From NCBI GenBank assembly GCA_019352135.1, contig JABBNX010000002.1, positions 18,000 to 69,779 on the forward strand: DNA of 51,780 nt, read 5' to 3'. The notes beneath the pieces are model-generated. The model ran no database searches. It worked only from the letters and a program-made list of their open reading frames with translations, and was not told where the DNA came from. The translations under genes and the position numbers were made by a program. This DNA comes from Pseudomonadota bacterium (GTDB lineage Bacteria; Desulfobacterota; Desulfuromonadia; Geobacterales; Pseudopelobacteraceae). Below, piece by piece: positions 16,570 through 24,415 of this stretch. Numbering within the stretch: the first letter of the stretch is position 1; each line of letters begins with the position of its first letter.

Positions 16570-18989
16570 GCAAATATGCAGGCCTGTTCCGGGATATGGT
16601 CAATGATTCGGCAGTTGATAAATCTAATGTATCGGCAGAGGTTGACTCAAAATCCCGGACTGATTTTACGTTGCTTTTTGTCGATGACGAAGAAAATGTA
16701 CTTTCCTCCCTCAAACGTATTTTCATGGAAGAGAATTATATGATCTTGACGGCAACATCGGCCGCAAGGGCATTGGAGATAATGGAAGCACAACCGGTAC
16801 AGTTGATTGTATCCGATCATCGTATGCCGGGTATGACCGGCGCTGAGATGCTTAAACGTATTAAGGAGAGCTGGCCGGAGACGATCCGTATTATGTTGAC
16901 CGGCTATGCCGATGTCAACTCCATCATGGGTGCGGTCAAGGACGGTGCGGTTTACAAATTCATCACCAAGCCATGGAATGATGAAGATCTGCGTCTGACC
17001 GTCAGTCTGGCGTTGCAACAATATGTTCTGATCCAGGAGAACCGCCAGTTAAAAGAGGTCGCCAAGCATCAACAGGCAACTATTACCCGATATGCAGGCC
17101 TTTTTGATGAAAGCCGGGGGATGCTGGCTGACATTTTGATAAAGACCGGCGCACTATCCAAAGATGCGGTGACCTCGGCACGCAAGCAGCGGGAACCGGC
17201 TGAATTTCTGGGTGATACCCTGATCCGGTTGGGATACATAACTGAAAATATACTGGTGCGCGCCCTGCAAAAAAATCTGGGCATTGACTTTATAGATCTG
17301 CGTGAAACTGAGATTAATCCATCTGCGGCCGGCATCATACCGATGGATATCTGCCGGCGACATCGCATTATTGCTGTTCGCATGGAAGCGGGACAGTTGA
17401 TTCTGGCAATGGCAGACCCGTCAGACTTGATGCTCTGCGATAACATTACCAGAGTGACCGGATTAAAGGTTGTGCCGTACATAGCGGTTCCCTCAGAGAT
17501 AACCGCTGCTCTGGAACGGGCTGAAGGCCTTACGGGGTCTGTAGCCGGAATTGAGGATACGTTCGATATTGAACCTCTTGATGAGATAGATATTGTTATT
17601 GAGGATGAAGAAAAAGAGGCAAACGTCGAAGAACTTATCGGCTCATCCAAAGTGCCGCCGGTCATCCGAATCGTTAATTCTATCATTTCCGAGGGTATTC
17701 GGCATCGTGCCAGTGATATCCATATTGAGCCCAAAACCAAGTATACCGTAATCCGGTTTCGTATTGACGGGATACTGCATAGCAAGATCAGAATACCGGC
17801 CGACCTGCATCCGGCTGTTATTTCCCGACTCAAAATTCTTTCAAAAATGGATATTTCAGAGCGGCGCAGGTCGCAGGATGGCCGCATAACCGTCAAGGCC
17901 GGGACGCGTATTGTGGATATGCGCGTTTCTTCGTTGCCGACGCTGAACGGCGAAAAAATCGTCATGCGTATACTGGATAAAGGCGCCGCGATCAAAAGCC
18001 TGAACGATCTCGGCGTGCTCCCCGACGATCTCAAAAAAATCACTGTACTCAGTAAAAAGCCACAGGGGGTCGTGATTGCCACCGGACCGACCGGCAGCGG
18101 CAAAACCACCATGCTTTATTCGCTCCTCTCCTCAATGATGAACTCGTCGCGGAATTTCGAGACCATTGAAGAACCGGTCGAGTATTTTCTCGAAGAGGCA
18201 AATCAGGTCTCGATCCATGAGAAAATCGGCCTGACATTCGCTCAGGTTCTCCGATCGACATTGCGCCAGGATCCGGATGTTATTCTGGTGGGTGAAATAC
18301 GTGACCATGATACCGCCGATGTTGCCTTTAAAGCGTCACTCACCGGGCATATGGTGCTCTCCACACTGCACACAAACTCGGCTATTGGCTCCATAACCCG
18401 CCTGATCGACATGGGCATAAAACCGTATATCATCGCCTCGGCGCTGGAAGGAATCGTTGCCCAGCGCCTAGTGCGAAAGATCTGCAAGAATTGCGCAACG
18501 CTGGTCCCGCCCGACAAGGATCTGCTTGAAATCCTGCGGGTACCAGCCGGATTCTTTACCGGTGATGTCTCTGTCGGCAGCGGCTGTGACGCCTGCAATA
18601 AAAGCGGTTATCAGGGAAGAATCGGTGTCTATGAAGTGTTTATCATGAATGAAGACTTCCGGCAGATCATCGGTAATGACTACAAGGAGTCCGGGGTTCT
18701 GGAGCTGGCTCGTGCCAGCGGTATGCGCACCCTGCTTGAAGATGCACTTGAGAAGGTGCGCCTCGGCTGGACGACGCTGGAGGAAGTGTTGCGGGTGATC
18801 GGTCCGAGTGTATCTCTTGAAAGGCCCTGTTTGCAATGCGGACGTTCAATCGAGGCAAAATTCATGTTTTGTCCATACTGCGGTATGGTCAGGGAAAATC
18901 GCTGCGATCACTGCCAGATGCCGATGGATGCCGATTGGCTTCATTGTCCGTTTTGCGGAGTGGCAAAAAATGAAGGGAGTGTTTTATGA
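16566..18989 (+). CDS. REC-MshEN-PilB/GspE ATPase fusion with C-terminal double zinc ribbon
   Basis: 807 residues. An N-terminal receiver (D84 in LIVSDHRMPGMTG, K135 in KFITKPWND) precedes an MshEN-like N1 domain (about 186-310) with two ~24-residue copies; the second, FLGDTLIRLGYITENILV, fits the c-di-GMP-binding consensus and the first is weaker. The PilB/GspE ATPase follows: Walker A GPTGSGKTT (507-515), Asp box IEEPVEY, Walker B ILVGEIRD, His box HMVLSTLHTN, and the PilB zinc motif C640/C643/C674/C677. The tail adds C755/C758/C769/C772 and C780/C783/C794/C797, two zinc ribbons not found in ordinary PilB. The family powers type IV pilus extension or type II secretion. No pilC, pilT or pilin gene is nearby. 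Confidence 0.93.
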   Translation: MSKYAGLFRDMVNDSAVDKSNVSAEVDSKSRTDFTLLFVDDEENVLSSLKRIFMEENYMILTATSAARALEIMEAQPVQLIVSDHRMPGMTGAEMLKRIKESWPETIRIMLTGYADVNSIMGAVKDGAVYKFITKPWNDEDLRLTVSLALQQYVLIQENRQLKEVAKHQQATITRYAGLFDESRGMLADILIKTGALSKDAVTSARKQREPAEFLGDTLIRLGYITENILVRALQKNLGIDFIDLRETEINPSAAGIIPMDICRRHRIIAVRMEAGQLILAMADPSDLMLCDNITRVTGLKVVPYIAVPSEITAALERAEGLTGSVAGIEDTFDIEPLDEIDIVIEDEEKEANVEELIGSSKVPPVIRIVNSIISEGIRHRASDIHIEPKTKYTVIRFRIDGILHSKIRIPADLHPAVISRLKILSKMDISERRRSQDGRITVKAGTRIVDMRVSSLPTLNGEKIVMRILDKGAAIKSLNDLGVLPDDLKKITVLSKKPQGVVIATGPTGSGKTTMLYSLLSSMMNSSRNFETIEEPVEYFLEEANQVSIHEKIGLTFAQVLRSTLRQDPDVILVGEIRDHDTADVAFKASLTGHMVLSTLHTNSAIGSITRLIDMGIKPYIIASALEGIVAQRLVRKICKNCATLVPPDKDLLEILRVPAGFFTGDVSVGSGCDACNKSGYQGRIGVYEVFIMNEDFRQIIGNDYKESGVLELARASGMRTLLEDALEKVRLGWTTLEEVLRVIGPSVSLERPCLQCGRSIEAKFMFCPYCGMVRENRCDHCQMPMDADWLHCPFCGVAKNEGSVL
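16574..17101 (+). repeat. 12-bp direct repeat flanking the receiver module
   Basis: ATATGCAGGCCT occurs at 16574-16585 and again at 17090-17101, in the same reading frame and both times encoding YAGLF (residues 4-8 and 176-180). The two copies bracket exactly the receiver domain and its linker. It may be a footprint of insertion or duplication of the receiver cassette, or simply a repeated linker sequence. Confidence 0.7.
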
Positions 18990-19549
18990 AAGATGCAATC
19001 CTGCTTGTTGATGATGAGGCCAATGTTTTATCGGCTTTGACCCGCGCTCTTCTTGATGACCCGTATGAGATATTGACGGCGTCAGGTGGTTTACAGGCAC
19101 TTGAAATCATGGAAGGTCGAACTGTAAAGGCGATTGTTTCGGATGAGCGCATGGTCGGAATGCAGGGGTCGGAACTGCTGGCGGAGGTAAAGCGCCGTTC
19201 ACCGCATACGGTCCGTATACTGCTGACCGGCCATGCCACTCTGGAAGCGGCAATTACGGCTGTTAATGAAGGAGAAATTTATCGTTTTTTCACCAAGCCG
19301 TGGGATGACCTGCAGCTCCGATTTGCCCTGCTGTCGGCGGTGGAAAAATATAATCTGGAGGCTGAAAACCGGCGTTTGTTGGCGACAGTCAAAGATCAGG
19401 CCATGGAAATAAAGGTTCTTGAGAAACGTTATCCCGGCATCAGCCGTGTTGAAAAGGATTCGAGGGGTACGTTCGTGCTGCCGGATATCGATGACGAAGA
19501 AATCGCCCGACTGCTTGTGGAGTGCGAACAGGAAGCCCTGGTAAAGTAG
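18986..19549 (+). CDS. Response regulator, RpfG-type receiver with short tail
   Basis: 187 residues. Receiver with LLVDDEANVLSAL, phospho-acceptor D53 in IVSDERMVGMQG, LTGHA and FTKPWDDLQL, then a coiled coil (about 118-150) and a ~35-residue acidic tail ending LVECEQEALVK. No recognisable output domain. The ATG overlaps the REC-PilB stop (ATGA), so it is co-translated with it and is the last gene of the run. It could compete with or relay phosphate to the receiver of the ATPase. It converges on the HD-GYP gene at 19599 with a 49-base gap in which no terminator hairpin was seen. Confidence 0.88.
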   Translation: MKDAILLVDDEANVLSALTRALLDDPYEILTASGGLQALEIMEGRTVKAIVSDERMVGMQGSELLAEVKRRSPHTVRILLTGHATLEAAITAVNEGEIYRFFTKPWDDLQLRFALLSAVEKYNLEAENRRLLATVKDQAMEIKVLEKRYPGISRVEKDSRGTFVLPDIDDEEIARLLVECEQEALVK

Positions 19550-19598
19550 ATCTGTTGCCGGCATGTGTCGAACGGTATGGTGATGTTACCCGCTTTGT

Positions 19599-20750
19599 TC
19601 AATCGGGACTTTTAATCAAGCGCGTAATAATCCGTAAAAAATTTCGTGTCAGGGCAGGGTGCAAATCGGTTCCCATCATATCAAGCATCATTCCGGCTGT
19701 TTCTTTCAGTGGTACCGGGGCACGATAGGTACGCTTGGTTCTGAGCGCATCAAAAAAGTCGGATATCGTCGTCATGTGGCTGCAGAGATTTTGTTGCCAA
19801 TCGGATGAAACATGCGGATAACCACTCAAATTGTATTTAAGATGATGTTCGTAGGCTGCGATGACCGCCAGCCTCGGGACACCTGATGTTTCAAGCAGAT
19901 GGCGAGCGCCCTTGACCGGGTGTTGCCTCATGATATTGAACTCTTCAGCAGTAAGCTTATCAGGTTTCATAAGAATTTCTTCCGGGATAAACAGTTTGCC
20001 GATATCATGCACCATAGCCGCAATGCCGATATCATTTAACAGCTGTCCTTCAATACCGAGAGCCATCGCCTGTGCCAGATTAAGAACACATACGTTGGTA
20101 GAGTGTGTAAAGGTGTATTCGTCCTTATCCCGCAACGCAGCCATCGCGAGAAGCGGCTTTCCCTCCTGCCGGAAAACATCAATGAAGCTTGAAACAATGT
20201 CAGATACGCCGTTAATCTGAAGTTTATGTTTCTTCTTGACAGTTTCGTATATTTCCATGAAACGGGCAGATTCTTCGTGCGGCATCTCGGGCAGCGTGAG
20301 TTTCCGCTTGTTTGAACCGGTGGCGCCTGTTTTTTCAGGAGAGTCTTGCACCCGAAGTTCTACTTTACCGAGACGTATATGGTCAGAAGATGGCGTTGTC
20401 TGGGCGCCATCTTCTGACTGTCTTGAAAGCCCGCCTATCAGTGCAATAATTTCCGGTTTCGATAAACCGGCCAGCAGTCTGATGGAGCCGATTTCTCGAG
20501 AATTCAGTATCTGTGTGAAACGGTTGAGGAACAGGCTGAGTTCCTGTGGCTTGCCGTCAATGACCAGCTCATTTTCTATTACCAGCAATGTAATACCTGG
20601 TCTGGTTTCAAGAATCAAGCTGATGCTGGTGAATGCCTGTTCTGAAAGCCGCACTACTTGAGGATGTTCCATGCCGTATAAGGCGGCGTTGGTAGCCGCC
20701 GATAACAGGATACGGATGAAATCGTATATAGTGCGACTGGCACTATTCAT
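19599..20750 (-). CDS. HD-GYP domain phosphodiesterase with N-terminal dimerisation-like domain
   Basis: 383 residues. The HD-GYP domain (about 190-370) has the full set: HSTNV, VHDIGK, RQHPVKGARHLLE, YEHHLKYNLSGYP and SDFFDAL. It is therefore predicted to be active against cyclic-di-GMP. The first ~110 residues (HPQVVRL, ENELVIDG, REIGSIRLLAGLSKPEI) match the N-terminal domain of the next upstream gene. The ATG overlaps that gene's stop in ATGA on the minus strand, so the two are coupled. There is no receiver or membrane segment; control is likely through the N-terminal domain or its partner. It converges on the REC-PilB operon. Confidence 0.92.
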   Translation of the reverse strand: MNSASRTIYDFIRILLSAATNAALYGMEHPQVVRLSEQAFTSISLILETRPGITLLVIENELVIDGKPQELSLFLNRFTQILNSREIGSIRLLAGLSKPEIIALIGGLSRQSEDGAQTTPSSDHIRLGKVELRVQDSPEKTGATGSNKRKLTLPEMPHEESARFMEIYETVKKKHKLQINGVSDIVSSFIDVFRQEGKPLLAMAALRDKDEYTFTHSTNVCVLNLAQAMALGIEGQLLNDIGIAAMVHDIGKLFIPEEILMKPDKLTAEEFNIMRQHPVKGARHLLETSGVPRLAVIAAYEHHLKYNLSGYPHVSSDWQQNLCSHMTTISDFFDALRTKRTYRAPVPLKETAGMMLDMMGTDLHPALTRNFLRIITRLIKSPD

Positions 20751-22954
20751 ATGTGCCTTCCTGGAATTATTTTCAATGTTTCTGCCGCGAGACGGGCTAT
20801 GTCACCTGAACTTTCCGCGATACGCTCAAGTACGGGACGTGAGACCTCTGGTGAATATTTCGGAAGAGAACGAATGATGTCTGTTTTCAATTTTGTCAGG
20901 TGTCGTGAATAAAGCAGACTTCGGGAACTGAGTATTTTTGCCAGATCCGGTAATACTTCGGCCCGGCCGATTTCCCCAAGTGACCGCACAATGGCGCTTT
21001 TTCTTTCACATTCAGCCTGAGAATATCCACCCTGTGCAATCATTGTGCTCAGTTTTGTTGCGATGGGCAGTGACGTGCATCGTTCAGCCAACTGAATGGC
21101 TGTCGCCTGCAGTTCCGTTCCTTGCGACTCCAGATCCTCCAGAATCTGCCTTTCGGCCAGGGGATCGCCAAAATGCACCAGTGTTTTTAAAGCCTCTGAA
21201 CGTAACCGGGGATTGTCACTACGCACCAGTGGGCGGATCGCCGGAATGACGGCTGCATCATTCTGAGCGGCAAGGATAATCAGCAGGTTGCGTAAAAAAT
21301 ACCACCGGTTATCATACAGTCGGTTGACGATAGGCACTTGGGTCACCAGACCCATTTCAATCAGGCAATCCATGTAAAATCGGCGCTGTGACATATTTTT
21401 CTCTTCCGACAGGCGGTCCAGTATAACCTCAACAAACAGGCTGCCAATTTTAAGGATCAGAGAACGAATATCGCCGTAGCGCGGTTTACCCCAAATGGCA
21501 AGACCATCAAGAATCTCTTCCAGAAATTCACGACGACCGTATTCATCTCGCAGACGGTATTGAATTTGTACCGGAAAGGTACCGTCATTCATCTGGTCAA
21601 TCATTGCATGTAATTGGCCGTAATCACCTGTTTGAAGATAAAACCCGAACATATCACCAAGATTTTGCAGCAGCAAGTCGCGCTCTTCGGGCGTTCCTCC
21701 ACCGTCCCGAATCACGTTCGTCAGTATTTGTCCAATGCTGATTTCAACGGAACGGGATTCAAGTGTTTTCAGCAAATCCTCTGTCCCTCCCATTGTAAGT
21801 GGTGAAATCCGGTCGGAAGCAATAATACGGTTAATATTTTTCTGATAGTCATCAGGTACGAACACCTCTGAGGAATGTTCCCGGAAAATTGTTTTCATCT
21901 TTTGCGAAATATCATCATCTGTGGAGTCTGTTACTGAAGTACTCTGAGGCTCTCTGGTGGTACGCCCGAGATGTTGCAGAAGTCCGAACATAACCGGAGA
22001 CATGCTGAGGCGGTTGTTGTTGATGTCTTCGAGGATTTCAAGTATCGCCTTTTCAGAAAGGCCGTCAAGAATGCGTTTTGCAACTGTTTTATTATCAAGA
22101 CCCGTGGCGCCGAAGGCACTGTCAATGAATTGTCTCCGTAGTTCAGGGGTAAGATTGCTGATGAGTGTAGACAATTTATTGTACGCTGTACTCGAAGAAG
22201 ATTCAGGAGCATCGTCACCGTTGACGGGAGTTAGTAAGGCTGCAACGGCACTATGTATCGCCGCTTCAGAAATGCTGCCGTCAGCAACCTGTTGATTAAG
22301 GATTTCGGCAAGAATTACCGGGTCGAGGCCGGATTCGTCGCTGGTCGCTTGGGAAGGATCGCCATGCATTAATTCTCTTGTAAAGCGCTCCCACAACCCT
22401 TCGCCGGATGTGGTGCCGGGAGTTGCCGTGACAGAAGCTTCATCGGTTGTCTGGAAAAGGTCGTAGCGAATCGGCCTGATTGACATGGCTGTAATGCCGG
22501 TCCTGTCCCAAACAGACTCAATACCGTCATGTTGATGGACCTGTTCCCGTTTGAGGCCTAAAATCATGGTAAAGTTGTTCAATTCCTCGATAGTCAGGCC
22601 ACGGTGGAATATAAGCGCGCCAATTCCCAGTTCAAAAAGGACTCGTGAAAAATCGCGAAAAACTACATTTGATTTTTCAAGAACAACACCATCCAGCATC
22701 AGGGCATCATTAGTGATGCCCAGAATAATTTGCTCATGCCTGTCCAGCAACTCTTCATAGACGGAAAGCACTTTGGATAACGTTGCCGCAATCACCGGAT
22801 GCCCTTTCGGATAGGCCCGACAGTTGCGGCGAGCAATATTAAGCTGGATGACCAGGGTCGCAAGCGAGCTGATATCGGTTCTGTTTATCTGTATGTCATT
22901 TGATTGAGTGGTCACGGTGCGATATACTAACATTAAATTATAATATGGCCACAA
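20747..22954 (-). CDS. HEAT-repeat protein with N-terminal domain shared with the HD-GYP neighbour
   Basis: Up to 735 residues. The N-terminal ~130 residues (GHPVIAATLSKV, TNDALMLDGVVLE, LGIGALIFHRGLTIEEL) share layout with the HD-GYP protein encoded just downstream. The middle part is helical and charged without a recognised domain. The C-terminal third consists of HEAT-like helical pairs (NPRLRSEALKTLVHFGDP, LAERQILEDLES, and similar), a protein-binding scaffold. The start is uncertain: the longest frame opens with TTG at 22954, but a TATAAT lies inside the first codons on the same strand (22942-22937), so an internal start such as GTG at 22915 is plausible. Probable partner or regulator of the HD-GYP protein. 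Confidence 0.82.
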   Translation of the reverse strand: MWPYYNLMLVYRTVTTQSNDIQINRTDISSLATLVIQLNIARRNCRAYPKGHPVIAATLSKVLSVYEELLDRHEQIILGITNDALMLDGVVLEKSNVVFRDFSRVLFELGIGALIFHRGLTIEELNNFTMILGLKREQVHQHDGIESVWDRTGITAMSIRPIRYDLFQTTDEASVTATPGTTSGEGLWERFTRELMHGDPSQATSDESGLDPVILAEILNQQVADGSISEAAIHSAVAALLTPVNGDDAPESSSSTAYNKLSTLISNLTPELRRQFIDSAFGATGLDNKTVAKRILDGLSEKAILEILEDINNNRLSMSPVMFGLLQHLGRTTREPQSTSVTDSTDDDISQKMKTIFREHSSEVFVPDDYQKNINRIIASDRISPLTMGGTEDLLKTLESRSVEISIGQILTNVIRDGGGTPEERDLLLQNLGDMFGFYLQTGDYGQLHAMIDQMNDGTFPVQIQYRLRDEYGRREFLEEILDGLAIWGKPRYGDIRSLILKIGSLFVEVILDRLSEEKNMSQRRFYMDCLIEMGLVTQVPIVNRLYDNRWYFLRNLLIILAAQNDAAVIPAIRPLVRSDNPRLRSEALKTLVHFGDPLAERQILEDLESQGTELQATAIQLAERCTSLPIATKLSTMIAQGGYSQAECERKSAIVRSLGEIGRAEVLPDLAKILSSRSLLYSRHLTKLKTDIIRSLPKYSPEVSRPVLERIAESSGDIARLAAETLKIIPGRHI

Positions 22955-23025
22955 AAATCAAAACTTATACCATTACAAAGCGTAATATTATGAATCTGTT
23001 CCCGTTTAGTGTAAACTCTTCGCGC

Positions 23026-23054
23026 TTGACCTATCATACTATATGCGCTAGTTT
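23026..23054 (+). promoter_or_regulatory. Candidate promoter for rsmD-coaD
   Basis: TTGACC (23026-23031) and TAGTTT (23049-23054) are spaced 17 bases apart and lie 32 bases before the rsmD ATG. The -35 is good and the -10 is weak. The region is divergent with the HEAT-protein gene. Confidence 0.35.
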
Positions 23055-23086
23055 TCGCTGATTTCTGAGCAAGAGGAATTTTGTCT

Positions 23087-23647
23087 ATGCGGGTCATCGC
23101 AGGAACCTGTCGGGGAAGAAAGTTGTCTGTGCCACCTGGAGTAACGACCAGGCCGACCGCTGACCGCGTTAAGGAAGCTCTTTTCAGTATTCTGTCCAGC
23201 CGAATTGATTTTGCTGATATTGGTGTTCTTGATATCTGTGCAGGAACCGGCAGTCTTGGGATTGAAGCTCTCAGCCGTGGGGCCGGGTCATGTTGTTTTA
23301 TTGAATATAATGTATCAGTTAAAGCAATACTGGAAAAAAACCTCTTCGGGGTCAGCTGTCTTGACCGATCTGAGATTTTGGCTATGGACGCAGTGAAAGC
23401 GTTGCATGTTGTTGCCGGACGTGGTCAACGCTATGATCTGGTTTTTTTTGATCCACCGTATGATTCAGAATTATATACGTGTGTGCCTGAAGCGCTTGAC
23501 TCGTCCGGTCTGTTACTGCCAGGCGCCATTCTCGTGGCCGAGTGTTCTGTACGAAAACCGTTATTGGCAGCGTACGGCCGGCTGAAGCGCTTTGACCGGC
23601 GTACATATGGAGAAACAGCTCTTGAATTGTTTATACTGGAGGAATAA
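23087..23647 (+). CDS. rsmD: 16S rRNA (guanine966-N2)-methyltransferase RsmD
   Basis: 186 residues, the usual length. RsmD methylates G966 of 16S rRNA in the assembled 30S subunit using S-adenosylmethionine. Seen: the N-terminal IAGTCRGRKL and RPTADRVKEALFSIL signature, the SAM-binding strand VLDICAGTGSLGIEALSRGA, and the catalytic FFDPPYDS (N/D-PP-Y type motif IV). The ATG at 23087 has GAGG about ten bases upstream; a TTG two codons earlier is also possible. The stop overlaps the coaD start by one base (TAATG), and rsmD-coaD is a widely conserved pair. Confidence 0.95.
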   Translation: MRVIAGTCRGRKLSVPPGVTTRPTADRVKEALFSILSSRIDFADIGVLDICAGTGSLGIEALSRGAGSCCFIEYNVSVKAILEKNLFGVSCLDRSEILAMDAVKALHVVAGRGQRYDLVFFDPPYDSELYTCVPEALDSSGLLLPGAILVAECSVRKPLLAAYGRLKRFDRRTYGETALELFILEE

Positions 23648-24132
23648 TGAAGAAAATTGCTGTTTATCCAGGTTCATTTGATCCAATTACGTATGGCCAC
23701 CTTGATATAATCAAGCGGGGTTTGACTATTTTTGACGAGATAATAGTTGCCGTTGCCAATAACTCGCAAAAGAATGCACTGTTTACAACTGATGAACGGG
23801 TTGCGTTAATCCAGGACGTCGTAAAAGGGGAAGGGCGGGTCTCCGTTGACACTTTCAGCGGACTTTTGATTGATTATGTGTCTTCTCGCGGAGCCCATGT
23901 CATCATCCGTGGCCTCAGGGCAATATCTGACTTTGAATATGAATTTCAGATTGCTCAGATGAACAGCAGTATCGGCCGGGAGATTGAAACGTTGTTCATG
24001 ATGACCTCCCTGCAGTACGGCTATCTATCCTCGTCAATTGTCAAGGAGGTCTGTTCGCTCAATGGCTCTATTGACAAATTTGTGCCGGCGGAAGTGAAAT
24101 CAGCGTTACGGCAGAAATATGGGTTGTCGTAA
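23647..24132 (+). CDS. coaD: Pantetheine-phosphate adenylyltransferase CoaD
   Basis: 161 residues, the standard length. CoaD transfers AMP from ATP to 4'-phosphopantetheine, the penultimate step of coenzyme A synthesis. The nucleotidyltransferase motif YPGSFDPITYGHLDII (T/HxGH) is at the N-terminus, and IIRGLRAISDFEYEFQIA and the C-terminal SSSIVKEV (ISSTxxR-like) motif follow. It is coupled to rsmD and followed by a hairpin terminator at 24150-24175. Confidence 0.97.
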   Translation: MKKIAVYPGSFDPITYGHLDIIKRGLTIFDEIIVAVANNSQKNALFTTDERVALIQDVVKGEGRVSVDTFSGLLIDYVSSRGAHVIIRGLRAISDFEYEFQIAQMNSSIGREIETLFMMTSLQYGYLSSSIVKEVCSLNGSIDKFVPAEVKSALRQKYGLS

Positions 24133-24149
24133 TCGCCGGAAATATATCA

Positions 24150-24175
24150 GGGCGCCACACGGTGCTCTATTTTTT
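24150..24175 (+). terminator. Rho-independent terminator after coaD
   Basis: GGGCGCC (24150-24156) pairs with GGTGCTC (24161-24167), with two G-U pairs, around an ACAC loop and is followed by TATTTTTT. It sits 18 bases after the coaD stop and before the DUF1858 gene, whose ATG follows at 24193, so it may partly attenuate that gene. Confidence 0.65.
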
Positions 24176-24192
24176 AGTACGAGAGGTGCCTC

Positions 24193-24387
24193 ATGATTAC
24201 ACAGGAAATGATAATTGCCGATATTATCACACAGCACCCCGAGACTTTGCCTGTCTTCAAACAGTATAACCTTGAGTGTTATGAATGCCAGATTGCCGAC
24301 CTGGAAACATTGGGGCATGGTGCAGGCGTACACAAAATTGCCATCGACCAGTTGTTGACTTCCCTGAACAATGTCCTGAAAAAATGA
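24193..24387 (+). CDS. DUF1858 domain protein
   Basis: 64 residues, the whole protein being one DUF1858 domain (IIADIITQHPETLPVFKQYNL followed by CYEC). The family, found also at the N-terminus of ScdA/Ric-like proteins, is often linked to redox or iron-sulfur chemistry and keeps a CxxC pair, here C29-C32. Its biochemical role is not known. GAGAGGTG lies upstream of the ATG. Small stand-alone copies of this kind are common in Geobacter relatives. Confidence 0.85.
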   Translation: MITQEMIIADIITQHPETLPVFKQYNLECYECQIADLETLGHGAGVHKIAIDQLLTSLNNVLKK

Positions 24388-24415
24388 CCTGCCTCGCGGG
24401 GATACCGGGAGTTGT

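Noticed and set aside
17069-18112. Long open frame (347 codons) on the minus strand opposite the PilB-like ATPase
   Set aside because: It is serine/arginine-rich, matches no family and overlaps a clear gene in the opposite direction; it is a shadow of codon bias.
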